Translations under genes and position numbers: made by a program
Source: Bolinopsis microptera
Taxonomy: Eukaryota > Ctenophora > Tentaculata > Lobata > Bolinopsidae
Reading direction: 5' to 3'
DNA: 64,000 nucleotides
Assembly: GCF_026151205.1 (NCBI RefSeq)
Contig: NC_087083.1
Location: 5,990,460-6,054,459 of the forward strand
Shown: positions 12,595 to 23,010 of the stretch, one piece after another
How the letters are laid out: every line of letters starts with the position of its first letter
Position numbering within the stretch: position 1 is the first letter of the stretch
Notes under the pieces: model-generated
Seen by the model: only the letters and a program-made list of their open reading frames with translations
Told to the model about the DNA's origin: nothing
Database searches by the model: none

Positions 12595-13080
12595 TTGTCC
12601 CTGGGAGTGGCCTGAGTGGGTCAAGACGTCGAAAATTAGTTTCTCTGGTTGTTGGGGTCAGGTACTTCCTATCTAACCTCCAAATCATGTTCCAAATACC
12701 CCGGAACATAAATCTCCTACAGGGGTAAAGATTCTCATTCTTCATTGATTTGACCTGGATTTCAGTAATTTTGGGGTGGGCGAGGCCCCTGGGAGTGGCC
12801 TGAGTGAGTCAAGATGTCGAAACTCGGTCTTTCTGATGCAGTTTGGGACAGGTAATAACTATTAAACATCCTAAACATGTTCCAAATACCCCGGAACATA
12901 AACCCTATACAAGGGTAAAGATTCTCATTCTTGATTTGACCTGGATTTCAGTAATTTTGGGGTGGGCGTGGCCCCTGGGAGTGGCCTGAGTGGGTCAAGA
13001 TGTCGAAACTCGGTTTTTCTAATTGTTAGGGACAAGTACTAACCATTAAACCACCTGAAAATGTTCCAAATACCAGGGAA
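12595..13080. repeat. Three imperfect ~185-bp tandem units inside the 10.9 kb element
   Basis: Blocks beginning CCTGGGAGTGGCCTGAGTG at about 12599, 12790 and 12973 share GTCAAGA(T/C)GTCGAAA, then a CATGTTCCAAATACC segment. The spacing is ~190 and ~183 bp. Open frames crossing them are not thought to be genes. Confidence 0.75.
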
Positions 13081-13139
13081 CTCATACAAGTGTGAAATCC
13101 CCTACACAAATCAAGGAAACGTGCTCTCCCGAGCAGCGC

Positions 13140-15060
13140 ACGAACAATGCCAGAGTGCATTCTCGGTTTTTGTGTCGAATGTGAATCTAACTTATTCTGA
13201 AACTAGTTATTAACAACTATAATTGGAATTAATTGTAGAGAGTTCAGCTAGTAATTAGCCACGTCACTAATTACTTAATTAACCAATACATAAATTAATG
13301 AAATGGTGGCCTGGTGCCCCCATTTATGGCCTGCTTGCTCCCAACTGTATCTAGAGCCGTTTGTTAATAGAACGAGATCAGGTTATATCTTAAATCTTTA
13401 TGGTATGCAACTAGTATGCTGAAGTACACCCAAACATGCGAGGAATTTATTGAACATTTAAAGCACTAAAGACTATTGCTGTAATGCTGTCCGTATCCCT
13501 AATAGTGAGTATTAAAATATAGATTATAGGTATCTACCATTTCACAAGTCTTAGTTCCCGAATTTGTTCTGACATCGAGTGAATCGTAATTGTAATCAGT
13601 ACAATACAAGATGAATTTAGCATCATTTTAGTTTGATTTCTGTTGCCGGTCTAGAAGATGTTCGTGATATTGCGCATAATTGATCGAAGTATAATGTTTG
13701 ATTCCATCGTATGTGGTGCATACCTTACAATACATATTTATGTGGATCATAATTAGCGGGGATCGAAATTATGGGGGAACGAAAATATGGGGATTTTTTT
13801 CAGAAATTCAGTAATTCAATACGAAATTTCAGAAATTCAGTACGAAAATATGGGGATTTTTTCCCATTTTTTCCAAAAATCCCCGAATTTCGTACCATAT
13901 AAATATGTCTCGACCTTTATTTTACTCTAAAGACATACTAGAAAATCCGTTGTCACAGGGAGGAAGCTAGAAATCAATTTTTATCGTATCATAAAATTTA
14001 AATCACAACCGAAGATACATGCTATTATTTCGTAGAACACTCTAAACTCAACAGTAAATGATCGAAATTTAGCTCCAAATTCTTAACACGTGCACGTGCA
14101 AGTCTCCGCCTGCTTTACTATGCACGGGAGTGGTTGTACACACAAACAGAAATCAAATACATTACATATTGTGTAGTTATTGACTACTGATAACACATTT
14201 ATAAATATGGCGAAATATCAAATATTATCAAAAATGTAAAACTTGTAAATTTGTCAAATTCATTAATTAGTCTCAACTGATATAAAAAATAAAGTAAAAC
14301 ATCGCAGCAATAAATACATAAGATGAAGACATTGACAGCTCTAATAATAGATCAGAAAAAGAAAAATGGCGTTATTTAATAAAAATCGAATCGAATAACT
14401 TAAACTACAGGTGCTAGGGCCCTTGTAAACAATCGTAATATCCTGTGAATTAAATCGATTGATTCTAATTGGTGTTCATCACTGATTAGAGGCAACAAAA
14501 GGATAAGCTAGTCAGCAGTAAATAGCAATGCATCAGTCAGCGAACGCCATCGATCGTAATGTGTCTTGCTCCAAGCTTTTAACACCTGAAATTATATGTT
14601 TTGAATAACAATTACACTTAAACAAAATAACGGAACTCAAAAAGCTATTACGTTACAATATCTTAATAAAATTCTGGGTAACTAATTTAATTAAAACCAT
14701 ACCAACATTGAACCTACGTCTTACAATGAGCGCTATAATTTTTAGAACATAACAGCTGATAACCACCTATAACAAGCATGAAGCACGTGATTAAAACCCA
14801 CGATTAGGGTCGGGCAATCTATCACTACTACTGGTACCACTACCACTACCAGGTATGAGCGTAAGTTGCGTAACAAACTTAAGATGAAACAATTGATCTC
14901 TATGTAGCACTCTGCACTATATATATATACGTATCACTATTTTGCCTAGTATTACTGATAAGATGGTGATAAAAAGTAAGCACTTATTTTCTAAATAAAA
15001 TGGTATTTACTTTAAATATCAGGATGGCAATTACTAGCCTGGGCTGATCTTCGTGATAAT
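13140..15060. other. Interior of the 10.9 kb element, nothing coding seen
   Basis: AT-rich with no long open frames. At about 13764-13905 the phrase GGAACGAAAATATGGGGATTT is repeated with a CAGAAATTCAGTA spacer. A related phrase occurs outside the element near 43592 and 43984. Confidence 0.4.
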
Positions 15061-15065
15061 ATATA

Positions 15066-15825
15066 CAGTAAAACCCCGACTTACAGTACAGTTTGGGGAA
15101 AGATAAATAGTGCGGTAAATCAGAGTTTTCACTTTTTGGTCCCCTTGGCCGTCGGATCACATGGTTTCTCTCCGCACAGAATTGGTTCCCAATTAGTGGT
15201 CATGGACTATGGTTCACAAGTACTCAAGTGAGGGGTACTAAAACTGTGTAGGTTCAATGCTCTTTGACCAACATCAGAAACAAAACATTATTTACCGCCC
15301 CTTCTGTCACCAAGGATCGACCGGGACTGCTTTTTTGGCCGGGACTGGAAAGGAGTGCCGGAACCAGGTATACGCCGGGACCGGGATTCAGCCAGATTTG
15401 GGACCGGGATCATAGCTAAGAAAACCAGCACTTAACACTTACACTAAAATCTGGTATCCGCAACTGATAAAAAGCACAAGCACAGCTTACCCAACAAATT
15501 GGCACTTGACTCTGACAGTGTTTTGTTTATTAATTGGTAAATAATTTTGCTTTAAACTTCAGTTTTTCAAAAAATCCGGGATTAAACCGGGATCCCGGTC
15601 GAACCTTGTCTATCACTCCCTGTCATCTCTTAGCTCTCTGACACCTTATTGCTTAATGCTAAGATCCTAATTCCTAGCTTAACAATACGTAACACACTCA
15701 TATGGAGTCTTTATTCTAGCTCGACGGTACTGTAAAACCACTAATTGGGAACCAATTCTATGCGGAGAGAAATCATGTGATCCGACGGGGACTAAAAAGT
15801 GAAAACTTTGATTTACTACATTTCT
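15066..15825. mobile_element. Decayed inverted-repeat element with a pogo-like left end
   Basis: At 15066 a TA dinucleotide is followed by CAGTAAAACCCCGACTTACA, resembling pogo/Tigger termini. Internally 15113-15200 is inverted relative to 15736-15820: one arm carries TTTTCACTTTTTGGTCCCC and a GTCGGATCACATG segment, the other its reverse complement. The matching outer right terminus was not found, so this is a partial copy. CCGGGA-rich patches (15310-15420, 15575-15600) lie between the arms. Confidence 0.5.
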
Positions 15826-16079
15826 GTAGTATGTGCATCTCTTATTGCTAAAATTCGACGACTTATCTGCTACTTTGTGTCCGGTGCTATACAATTGTGA
15901 GTACGTTATGGAAGATGTGTACTTAGACTCTCTAATGTAGTCAAGTAAACATTTTGACCAGCTTTCAGATGCTTCTAATGATCTTGGTATTTGGGTTGAG
16001 GTAATGAAGACAATAAACTTTGATGAAGATAGTGATATCACATTCGAGAAGTTCAAGAAACCAAACAAGGACGTTTTAG

Positions 16080-16600
16080 TAAAGCACCTTTTTGATGCGT
16101 TTTAGGGTATTGTCTAATATCAGCGTATTCTCCACGAATAAAAAGATAGAGGAAATGAAAAGTGAAATCATCAGTGCTCAGAAATTAGCAAAAAATGCAG
16201 AGGAAACCCTTCCCCCAGCTCTGTCTCCACTTTCACGGCAGAAAACTTGAAGAAAGTAGTTTGGAATGTTGTAGCTGAAGAAGATCGCAGCAGATTGCAG
16301 AAATGTCTTCATTTTTAGTCTCAAGGAGGATACAGGAGAGAAACTTGACGATCAAATTTGTGATGTGTTTGAACAAATTGCAGAAAAGCCACGCTTCGAA
16401 GCTGCTAAAATTGGGAATATGTCTGCTGAAAAACCCAGAGCTGTCAAAGTATAATTTTGAAACTCTAGCACCGTTCATCAGATACTGCTCAAAGCTAAAG
16501 AACTCAGACTGTCTCAGTGTTTCAAAAGTAAATGACCAAATCAACTATTTGAAGGAGGAAACGAATATAGAGCACTTATTTCTAAAATTCTAAAGGTATA
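16080..16600 (+). pseudogene. Decayed protein-coding fragment, unrecognised
   Basis: In several frames on the + strand this segment reads as charged, coil-like protein interrupted by stops and frame changes. An example is a stretch containing DDQICDVFEQIAEKPRFEA near 16350-16410. It looks like the relic of an ORF, perhaps an ORF1-like protein of a transposon, but no family is named. Confidence 0.3.
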
Positions 16601-16785
16601 TTGTCACTAGTGAGATTGTATAGGGTTGTACACTCCCTCTTTTTCTCTATTGTCACCATAAATTGAGAACGTTTTGAGTTAGGAACTCCAAAATTTCCAG
16701 ACACATTTGGACTTGGTTTGATAATTGAAGTGCTTTCCTATAACTTCAAGTTCGTTGTTTACAACTAAACCGAGTTATGACCATT

Positions 16786-16806
16786 TTAAAGTGATGGTTA
16801 TGATTT
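16786..16806 (+). repeat. Left TTAA target duplication and terminal inverted repeat of Kolobok
   Basis: TTAA (16786-16789) followed by the 17-bp terminus (16790-16806), identical in reverse complement to 20879-20895. Confidence 0.9.
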
Positions 16807-17245
16807 GGTTTTAGCAATTATTTTACTTAAATTCATGCTTGATAGGTAGACAACATCATTTTAAACACGTACGCAAAGTTACACTCCCAGATTTACTCCC
16901 TGATCCTCGTAATTCCATTTAGAGTATCACCCTGTTACGTCACGACAAGGTTCTACAGAGGCTCGAGTGCGGGTCGGTCCATTGTTTTATTAGTGTTTAG
17001 CCCCATAAAATGAGAGTTAATCACGCATATTTCCGCATTATAATGGTTGATATGCATGAGTTAACTATTGTTATTCAAAAATATCGCTTAATAAACTTAA
17101 TATTGGCTGGCACCGACGAAAATATCAAAATAAATCGCAGTAATAGTACAAAAATGAGGGTAAATTATAAGCACAGAACTGAAAAGAAAGATTAAATGGA
17201 GGATACGACTAAATCGCGATTCCAATGTTTGATAAATGACATGCA

Positions 17246-17941
17246 TCAAGGCAAATTGTGGCCCTCTTTGGTATTCAAAGAGATATAACCAGTGTAGGGA
17301 ATACCATCAGGGTTCGGGAACTTTTCTCTAATAGCTGAAACAACGCAAGCCGGCAGAATATACCTAACATTCCTAGAAAAGTCTTCGCTGGATATCATGT
17401 TAATAAACATCCGATAAGAACAGAATCTGTACTGCTTATTGGTCAACTTATTCTTTAAAAACTTTTCTGTTTTTGCAGGATCAGAAATTTGCATCGAATA
17501 TAGGTACCGTCCAAAGTCCAGACCTTCTTTACTTATCACATTAACTTTGAACATGTCAACTTGTGTGATACATTGTTTGTCTCCTCTGTGCGGTGCGATA
17601 AACTGTGACTCAAGGCAACACACATTTTCTTGTTCTGTTGCCATGGTTACGCAACCCCCACACGAACACCATTCATTGACAGGTTTATTTATCCGATCCT
17701 GGTTTAGATTGGCATAAAATGTATGGTCCAATTCTTCTGGTATTTCGTCATCCTCGCTCTCATAAGCCGGTGGATCTACCCAGTCCTCATCGCTCTCATG
17801 GTCTGATCCGGGTTTAATGAATGGATTGAAGTGATCAAGTTTTTCTTGGGACTGGGAGTTAGCTGATTCTTCGTGATATGCTTGATCTTCGGAACTACCA
17901 TCACTGTTTTCATAGTCAGCATCCATATTCTGAAGATACAA
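17246..17941 (-). CDS. P2X7 ballast-like domain protein, second ORF of the Kolobok element
   Basis: A 231-residue intact ORF. The N-terminal ~85 residues are acidic and Ser/Glu-rich. The C-terminal ~140 resemble the cytoplasmic ballast domain of vertebrate P2X7 receptors. A Cys cluster WCSCGGC (91-97) is followed by CC at 108-109 and C124, then YRFCSYRMFINMI and an ending VRYILPACVVSAIREKFP...YTGY. There is no transmembrane segment, so it is not an ion channel. In P2X7 this domain binds zinc and guanine nucleotide, and the same residues suggest zinc binding here. It lies within the transposon ends, downstream of and co-oriented with the transposase, so it is probably an accessory protein of the element; its role is unknown. 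Confidence 0.78.
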   Translation of the reverse strand: MYLQNMDADYENSDGSSEDQAYHEESANSQSQEKLDHFNPFIKPGSDHESDEDWVDPPAYESEDDEIPEELDHTFYANLNQDRINKPVNEWCSCGGCVTMATEQENVCCLESQFIAPHRGDKQCITQVDMFKVNVISKEGLDFGRYLYSMQISDPAKTEKFLKNKLTNKQYRFCSYRMFINMISSEDFSRNVRYILPACVVSAIREKFPNPDGIPYTGYISLNTKEGHNLP

Positions 17942-18295
17942 CGAGGGAACTTTAATTCTACGATTGTGATACCTTTATTGCAAAATATAAATTATATAGA
18001 GAGTGTACGACGTACATAGTTAGCGGAAAATTACAAGTTTTTGAGGAATATCACAGAAGTATTAAAAGAAATTACAATAAAACCAAAACAATTGCGTTGA
18101 ATATGAATAAATGTGAATAACGTACTGCATGGCACTTCAATTATTGGTGTAAAAAGATGAAAATTAGAAATAGAAAAACATGAAAATTAGTTCGACCTCA
18201 TGCAGCTTCCTGCACCTGCACCCATGACTCGAATTAAAGTATATTGTAGTATAATACACTGCACTAGATTAGGTCACAGAAATAATTGATAATAT

Positions 18296-20518
18296 TCACC
18301 TAAACCTTTTTCTTGCGTTATATTTTTCTAGCAGCTCTCTCTTTCCAGGCCTGGGAACAGTGGCGATATTCCTAGGAATGTTTTCAGGGACATACTCAGT
18401 CATATCGGCTTTCTCTAAAGTTCCGCTCAAAACGTTCTGTTCGATTTTGGCTAGGATTTCATGACGGTAAGAGTAGTCCTTTTTTTGGCTCTCCTTTCGC
18501 AGAATCCACTTGGCAGTTGCTTTTGAATATCGCACATACATCTTTGGCTCTTCAGCACTATCAGTTTTGCAAGAGACATTACGATTGGTTTCTATAATTG
18601 CTATCATTGATCGTATGACTGTTGTCTCCCTTGAAAAGGCTATTCTCTTCGGCAAGTATTTCAATCGCACATTATGATAATTCTCGAGTGACCCAGTGTG
18701 TAGAAAATCCGAACAGTGCATCATATCTTCAGAAAGTTGCTTGTTAGTGATTTTGTCAAAGAGGTCTCTGAAAGTGCTCGAAGTCTTATCTATCCAAGCT
18801 CCCCGTCTCAACTGTATCTTCTGAAGCTTACCGTGAGCACATTCGGTAACCTCGCTAAAATTAGGGAAAATTCCGTCGCCTCTCAGTTTAGAAAAAGTTC
18901 CGTGAGACCATTTATGAGAACTTGTAACGTGGAGCAAAAACGAGTGAAACGTCTGAATAAGTTTTTGAGGATTCCCAGCACTGTTTCGACAGCTAAACCA
19001 GAAATGGTTTATTATTGATTGCTTCCAAGGAATAAGACTTTCATTTCGTTTTAATTTAGTTAGTTCTTTGAGGATCTTCCCGATACTCTTGGCCAAGTGC
19101 CATATATCGAAGTAATGTGTGACAGAGCTGAAGGTTTCGTCATCCCTGATCATCGCTCTAATACCACTATGCCTGTCTGTTACCAACTTGAATTGTACTA
19201 CACCTTTTCCAATGATCTTCTTTAAAAGTTCCCGGCATCCAGCTCGCTCCAATTCTTCAAAATTCAGTCCTTTTTGGGCGATAAAGAAATCCAGAATAAG
19301 ACCAGATGCATGGTCCATTATCGTGTAGATGCAAAATTTTGCACAGTGCCCGGGTGAATCATATTGTCCATCGCCAGAAAGAATTTGCGTATCCATTGAT
19401 TTTAACTGCAAAATGGCTGCATCTCTAATCGGTATGAAGACGTTGTATACAACTGGATTGAGCCAAAGCTTAGTTATCTCGATATAGCGAGATTTGTTCA
19501 AAAACGGCATTCTCATTGCAGACATGACTGCTTGAAAAACAGTAAAACCAATTCCACACATATTTAGAGCTGATGTCAGAAGAATATTAATGAGGTATCG
19601 TTTTTTACTAACAGGAGATGATGTCCACGTACCATTATGGGGGTTCCTTGGATTTGAGCAACTGTACTGAATTTCCACGCAAAGCCCTACAACACAGCTT
19701 CCAACAATCTTATTTTCGCTACCACATTCAGGACACCATTTGAACAACTGAAGCAAATGGTCCAACGAAACAATCGCCCAGACAAATTCAACCGGGCTCT
19801 TCCTGTTGTCTTTTTTCTGTTTGGGACCTTGCATTGGAGGATTTATTGTAGTAGTAGAGTAGTTCAGATCACCGTAGTCAGGATCGTCGTCTGAATCTTC
19901 AATAAAAGTCTCATCGTCAGAGTCATGGTCCGGAAACTCCGGATACCAATGATCAGATTCACTGGTAATCTCGACACCTTCTGCGACTGTTCCAACAACT
20001 GAAGCTGATTCGGGCAAATCAGACGGATTATCTGAAGAGCTGCAGGGAGGAGCAGTATAAGGAAAGGAATCTGTATCAATAGAAGAGCTGAACTCATCCA
20101 TATCATTGAGTGCTCTCCTCGTTACTCTTGAACGGTCAGTGCTGGCAGGAGTTTTCCCCTCGTTCATTTGGACCTCCCCGTTAAGAAACAGCAAGAGTTC
20201 ATCTTTTTCAGGGTGAGTGTTTGGTATGGCTTCAGGATTAAGTCGCAATTTCATCCTTTGTTTATAGCCCATTAACTTCATGACATTGAAATCGCTAGTT
20301 TTGTAATCCGAATCATTAAAGTGATCGGAACACACGTAATAAGCTTTCATCTTGCTCTCACAAACGTGGTTTGGTTGCCTGTTCACCCGTTTATCCCACT
20401 TCTGCCTCATCTTCCCGTTTTTTGGTACGGCATGTAGGATTAGAAATTCCCTCCTAGGTCTTTGTGAGGAGTCTCCCACCTTGTGACTACAACCTCCAAC
20501 AACGCAGGATGATGGCAT
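18296..20518 (-). CDS. THAP-domain transposase (Kolobok-like)
   Basis: A 740-residue intact ORF. Residues 1-100 form a THAP C2CH zinc finger, with C5, C10, W41, C63, H66 and a closing P near 98. An acidic Ser/Asp-rich linker follows (~140-220). Next is a Cys-rich zinc-ribbon-like region (C262, C265, C280, C287) ending in GTWTSSP. The catalytic core starts with DGQYDSPGHCAKF (D383) and continues with VTDRHSG (D448) and a downstream YFDIWHLAK helix. These are conserved in a large family of THAP-linked DDE transposases. The THAP finger is expected to bind the element's ends, and the core to cut and join DNA. The start codon is the first ATG directly upstream of the finger. It lies 354 bp upstream of the second ORF, in the same orientation. 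Confidence 0.85.
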   Translation of the reverse strand: MPSSCVVGGCSHKVGDSSQRPRREFLILHAVPKNGKMRQKWDKRVNRQPNHVCESKMKAYYVCSDHFNDSDYKTSDFNVMKLMGYKQRMKLRLNPEAIPNTHPEKDELLLFLNGEVQMNEGKTPASTDRSRVTRRALNDMDEFSSSIDTDSFPYTAPPCSSSDNPSDLPESASVVGTVAEGVEITSESDHWYPEFPDHDSDDETFIEDSDDDPDYGDLNYSTTTINPPMQGPKQKKDNRKSPVEFVWAIVSLDHLLQLFKWCPECGSENKIVGSCVVGLCVEIQYSCSNPRNPHNGTWTSSPVSKKRYLINILLTSALNMCGIGFTVFQAVMSAMRMPFLNKSRYIEITKLWLNPVVYNVFIPIRDAAILQLKSMDTQILSGDGQYDSPGHCAKFCIYTIMDHASGLILDFFIAQKGLNFEELERAGCRELLKKIIGKGVVQFKLVTDRHSGIRAMIRDDETFSSVTHYFDIWHLAKSIGKILKELTKLKRNESLIPWKQSIINHFWFSCRNSAGNPQKLIQTFHSFLLHVTSSHKWSHGTFSKLRGDGIFPNFSEVTECAHGKLQKIQLRRGAWIDKTSSTFRDLFDKITNKQLSEDMMHCSDFLHTGSLENYHNVRLKYLPKRIAFSRETTVIRSMIAIIETNRNVSCKTDSAEEPKMYVRYSKATAKWILRKESQKKDYSYRHEILAKIEQNVLSGTLEKADMTEYVPENIPRNIATVPRPGKRELLEKYNARKRFR

Positions 20519-20878
20519 AATGTCAGAAAGGCACCATTATCGACAAAACTTTTAGCTATAAAAGAAGAGTGATCAACATAATTAATTAGCAACTGTTTTT
20601 AATTTAGAAAAATTGCAGGGCAAACCAAAAACGGGTCAAGAAACGTTAAAAATCAATTGTGTAGGAAGTAGGAACAACAAATTGTTGCAAGGATTACAGC
20701 CTGCTCTAATGCTGCCCCGCGGTATGGGACCTTGCGGTGACGTATCAGCTGAATGTTTGAGAGGGCGTAATTTGATTTCTGACGAGTTTCAAGTTTTAAA
20801 AGTGCCTGGATGTTGATTGGCATACTCTACTCCTTCATGTACGTGGTAAATTAAGCCATTTAGAGGAAGTGCATTTTT

Positions 20879-20899
20879 AAATCATAACCATCACTTTAA
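20879..20899 (-). repeat. Right terminal inverted repeat and TTAA target duplication of Kolobok
   Basis: The 17-bp terminus (20879-20895) followed by TTAA (20896-20899). Similarity to the left end stops at the seventeenth base. Confidence 0.9.
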
Positions 20900-21160
20900 G
20901 ATCTGGCACGGATACATGATCCTGGCACTTAATCTGTGATTTCTTCACTCAATCAATGGCACTTAATCAGTGATTTCGAATGATTTAGTTTCAAATTATT
21001 ATTCAATTAAGTAACTTTTGGTGATCAATCCAGTGATCAAAACCAAATTGCCCAATCTTGCCTAAAAACGATGTTTAAATAATGCATTGAAAATATCCAC
21101 TTGCTAAAGTCACAATGATAAGAATTGGCTGTAAATAAACTGGTAAGTAGATGAGCATAA

Positions 21161-21407
21161 CAGTGGAGTTCCCACCTACGAGTGGTAAACTGAGAGGTGG
21201 CGCGCCTGAGAGGTGGCGCGGTGTATGCAGAGTATGATAATGTCAGCCTTGCGGCGCAGCTGACATTAGCTTTCATTACGTTTGAATTATCGCGTCCGCG
21301 GCAAGGCTGACATTATCATACTCTGCATACACCGCGCCACCTCTCAGGCGCGCCACCTCTCAGGCGCGCCACCTCTCAGCCACCACTCGTAGGTGGGAAC
21401 TCCACTG
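21161..21407. mobile_element. GC-rich foldback element (MITE-like)
   Basis: The arms 21161-21252 and 21301-21407 are reverse complements beginning CAGTGGAGTTCCCACCTACG. The right arm holds one extra copy of a 16-bp unit (GCGCGCCACCTCTCAG), three against two. TAA flanks both ends (21158-21160, 21408-21410), a plausible 3-bp target duplication of the TWA type used by PIF/Harbinger elements. Its GC content is far above the surroundings. No coding capacity. Confidence 0.75.
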
Positions 21408-22731
21408 TAATGAACTTAACAGGCATCAACCATCCTTAATGTTAACTATCAATAAACAAGTGTGTTTGTACAACGCAGTTTTAGGTATTTAATGGGTTTT
21501 CATCAGTAATAATTCTTGCTTGAAAATTACAGTCAGTTGGTGGTACTGTTAAATAGTTGTAAAATGGTAATGGTAAATAGGACTGTCATTTCTCTCCACA
21601 ATCGCTTGGTAAGAGGTTATCTTTTATTATAAAGGCTGAGCTAAAGCAGTCATAAGTATACTAAGATAAAAAATGTCACATCAAGCTTGAACAAAGTACT
21701 TACATATTTCAGCCCATAGGATCGGTTGTTAATTATTATATCAGCATACAATAATGTTTGTCAGGAAAGCATCTTGTCCCAAAGGAAATTCTGGTTCAGC
21801 TAGAAATAATGATATTTGAAGTTCATATTTTAAATTCAAATATACTTTAATTAGAATAAACAATATACATCAAGTTAGGTCTGTTTCTACACCAGGAAAA
21901 TAGATTAATTGAAAAAAATTGCTTCAAAACCTTCAAATACCTGCATTCCAAGAAACAATAACGAAACAGGTCTTCGAGTTCGATATTACAGCTTAACTAA
22001 GATAATCAAACTAAGTGGGACACACCAGCATTACAAAGCAGCTGTTTTTTGGCAAATGTGATTATAGGCCATTATTGAAGGCAGATATCTAGAGCTTGGA
22101 ATGCGTTTCGGGCATCAAAGAATGTGCACCTGTGTACCAAGGCAATTGCACGATTTGATTGGAAGTACATATATTTTTTCTAACACAGAATACTGTCCGT
22201 TATTGTTTATACAAGGCTTGAATGGGTTAATTGTAATTTCGGTATGAAGCATGATTGAAATGATCTGATAAAAGTGTAAAACGTTCAAATCCTGTCCAGA
22301 ACTAAACGAGTGTAACAAGGGATTTAATTTAGCAACATCCTGATCCACTAAGCTATTCTATACTAGAACAAGTTTCTAGTAGTCTCCAGCACATCGCAGC
22401 CAAAACGAAGTAATACTAACTCAGTTATATTAAATACCCTCTCAAGATCATTTAGTAACATCTGCATTATATTATTATTACAATGTGCAACAAAACAACT
22501 ACTATCAAACTAAATATAAGGTGTGTGCATTGAGGCTCTATGCTAATTGCTATGAGCGGCAACAAAAAGAAATTCGACCGAAAAGTATCAGCGCATATTT
22601 GATATGAGAATAAAAATGGCGCAACAAAAAATTTGGTTAAATCTCCTTATTGCGATTTCTAACTGCGCGGCGTAGCGCGTACTTTGAAATCCAAATAAAA
22701 ATTATTTTTGATTCAAATATCGGAAAATAAA

Positions 22732-23010
22732 ATTACGGCATACAGCAAATCTTGTGTAAAAAAATGTGATTAACAATATTCTGTAAAAAAATTTCGTAAA
22801 AAAATTTAAGAACACGATGTCCCGCCCCATTTTCTAAATTGATCATTTTTGGGACTTTGACGGGTTATAACTTCCGCTAGGAGCAGCCATTTCCCCAAAA
22901 CTTGGTACCATATGACTCTACTCAATGAGACCTTTCCAATGGTGTATAATATGTTGGGTTTTGAGACATAAAATCTCACCCACAAGTTGGCGCTCTTAGT
23001 ACATACACTA
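22732..23010 (-). repeat. Right terminal inverted repeat of the 10.9 kb element
   Basis: Reverse complement of 12087-12366 with scattered substitutions. It is followed by the ATA duplication at 23011-23013 and then the upstream half of the split fucolectin exon. Confidence 0.85.

Larger units (their letters stand above)
16790..20895 (-). mobile_element. Complete Kolobok-type DNA transposon
   Basis: It is bounded by perfect 17-bp inverted repeats: 16790-16806 reads AGTGATGGTTATGATTT and 20879-20895 is its reverse complement. Each is flanked by TTAA (16786-16789 and 20896-20899). A TTAA target duplication plus a THAP-domain DDE transposase is the combination that defines Kolobok. P elements share THAP but make 8-bp duplications, and piggyBac shares TTAA but lacks THAP. 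The 4106 bp element encodes two reverse-strand ORFs, both open. Identical termini and intact ORFs point to recent, possibly active, transposition. It is nested in the larger 12087-23010 element. Confidence 0.88.
12087..23010. mobile_element. 10.9 kb terminal-inverted-repeat element inserted in a lectin exon
   Basis: The ends are inverted copies of each other. 12087-~12366 (starting TAGTGTATGTACTAAGAGCG) matches the reverse complement of ~22732-23010 at roughly 90% by eye, including long identical runs. The element is flanked by a 3-bp duplication ATA (12084-12086 and 23011-23013). Removing the element plus one ATA restores an uninterrupted fucolectin exon in frame, which fixes the boundaries. 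Termini read 5'-TAGTG...CACTA-3', the mirror of plant CACTA ends, and 3-bp duplications are known for CACTA/EnSpm and PIF/Harbinger. The superfamily is undetermined. Apart from a nested Kolobok element and a foldback, the ~6.5 kb of its own sequence has no convincing gene, so it looks non-autonomous. Confidence 0.8.

Noticed and set aside
15679-16068. 129-codon reverse ORF
   Set aside because: Half of it lies in an inverted-repeat arm of a decayed element; no domain recognised.
12087-23010. Polinton/Maverick identity for the 10.9 kb element
   Set aside because: Long inverted repeats and AG...CT-like ends fit loosely, but no 6-bp target duplication is present and no polymerase, integrase, ATPase or capsid gene was seen.
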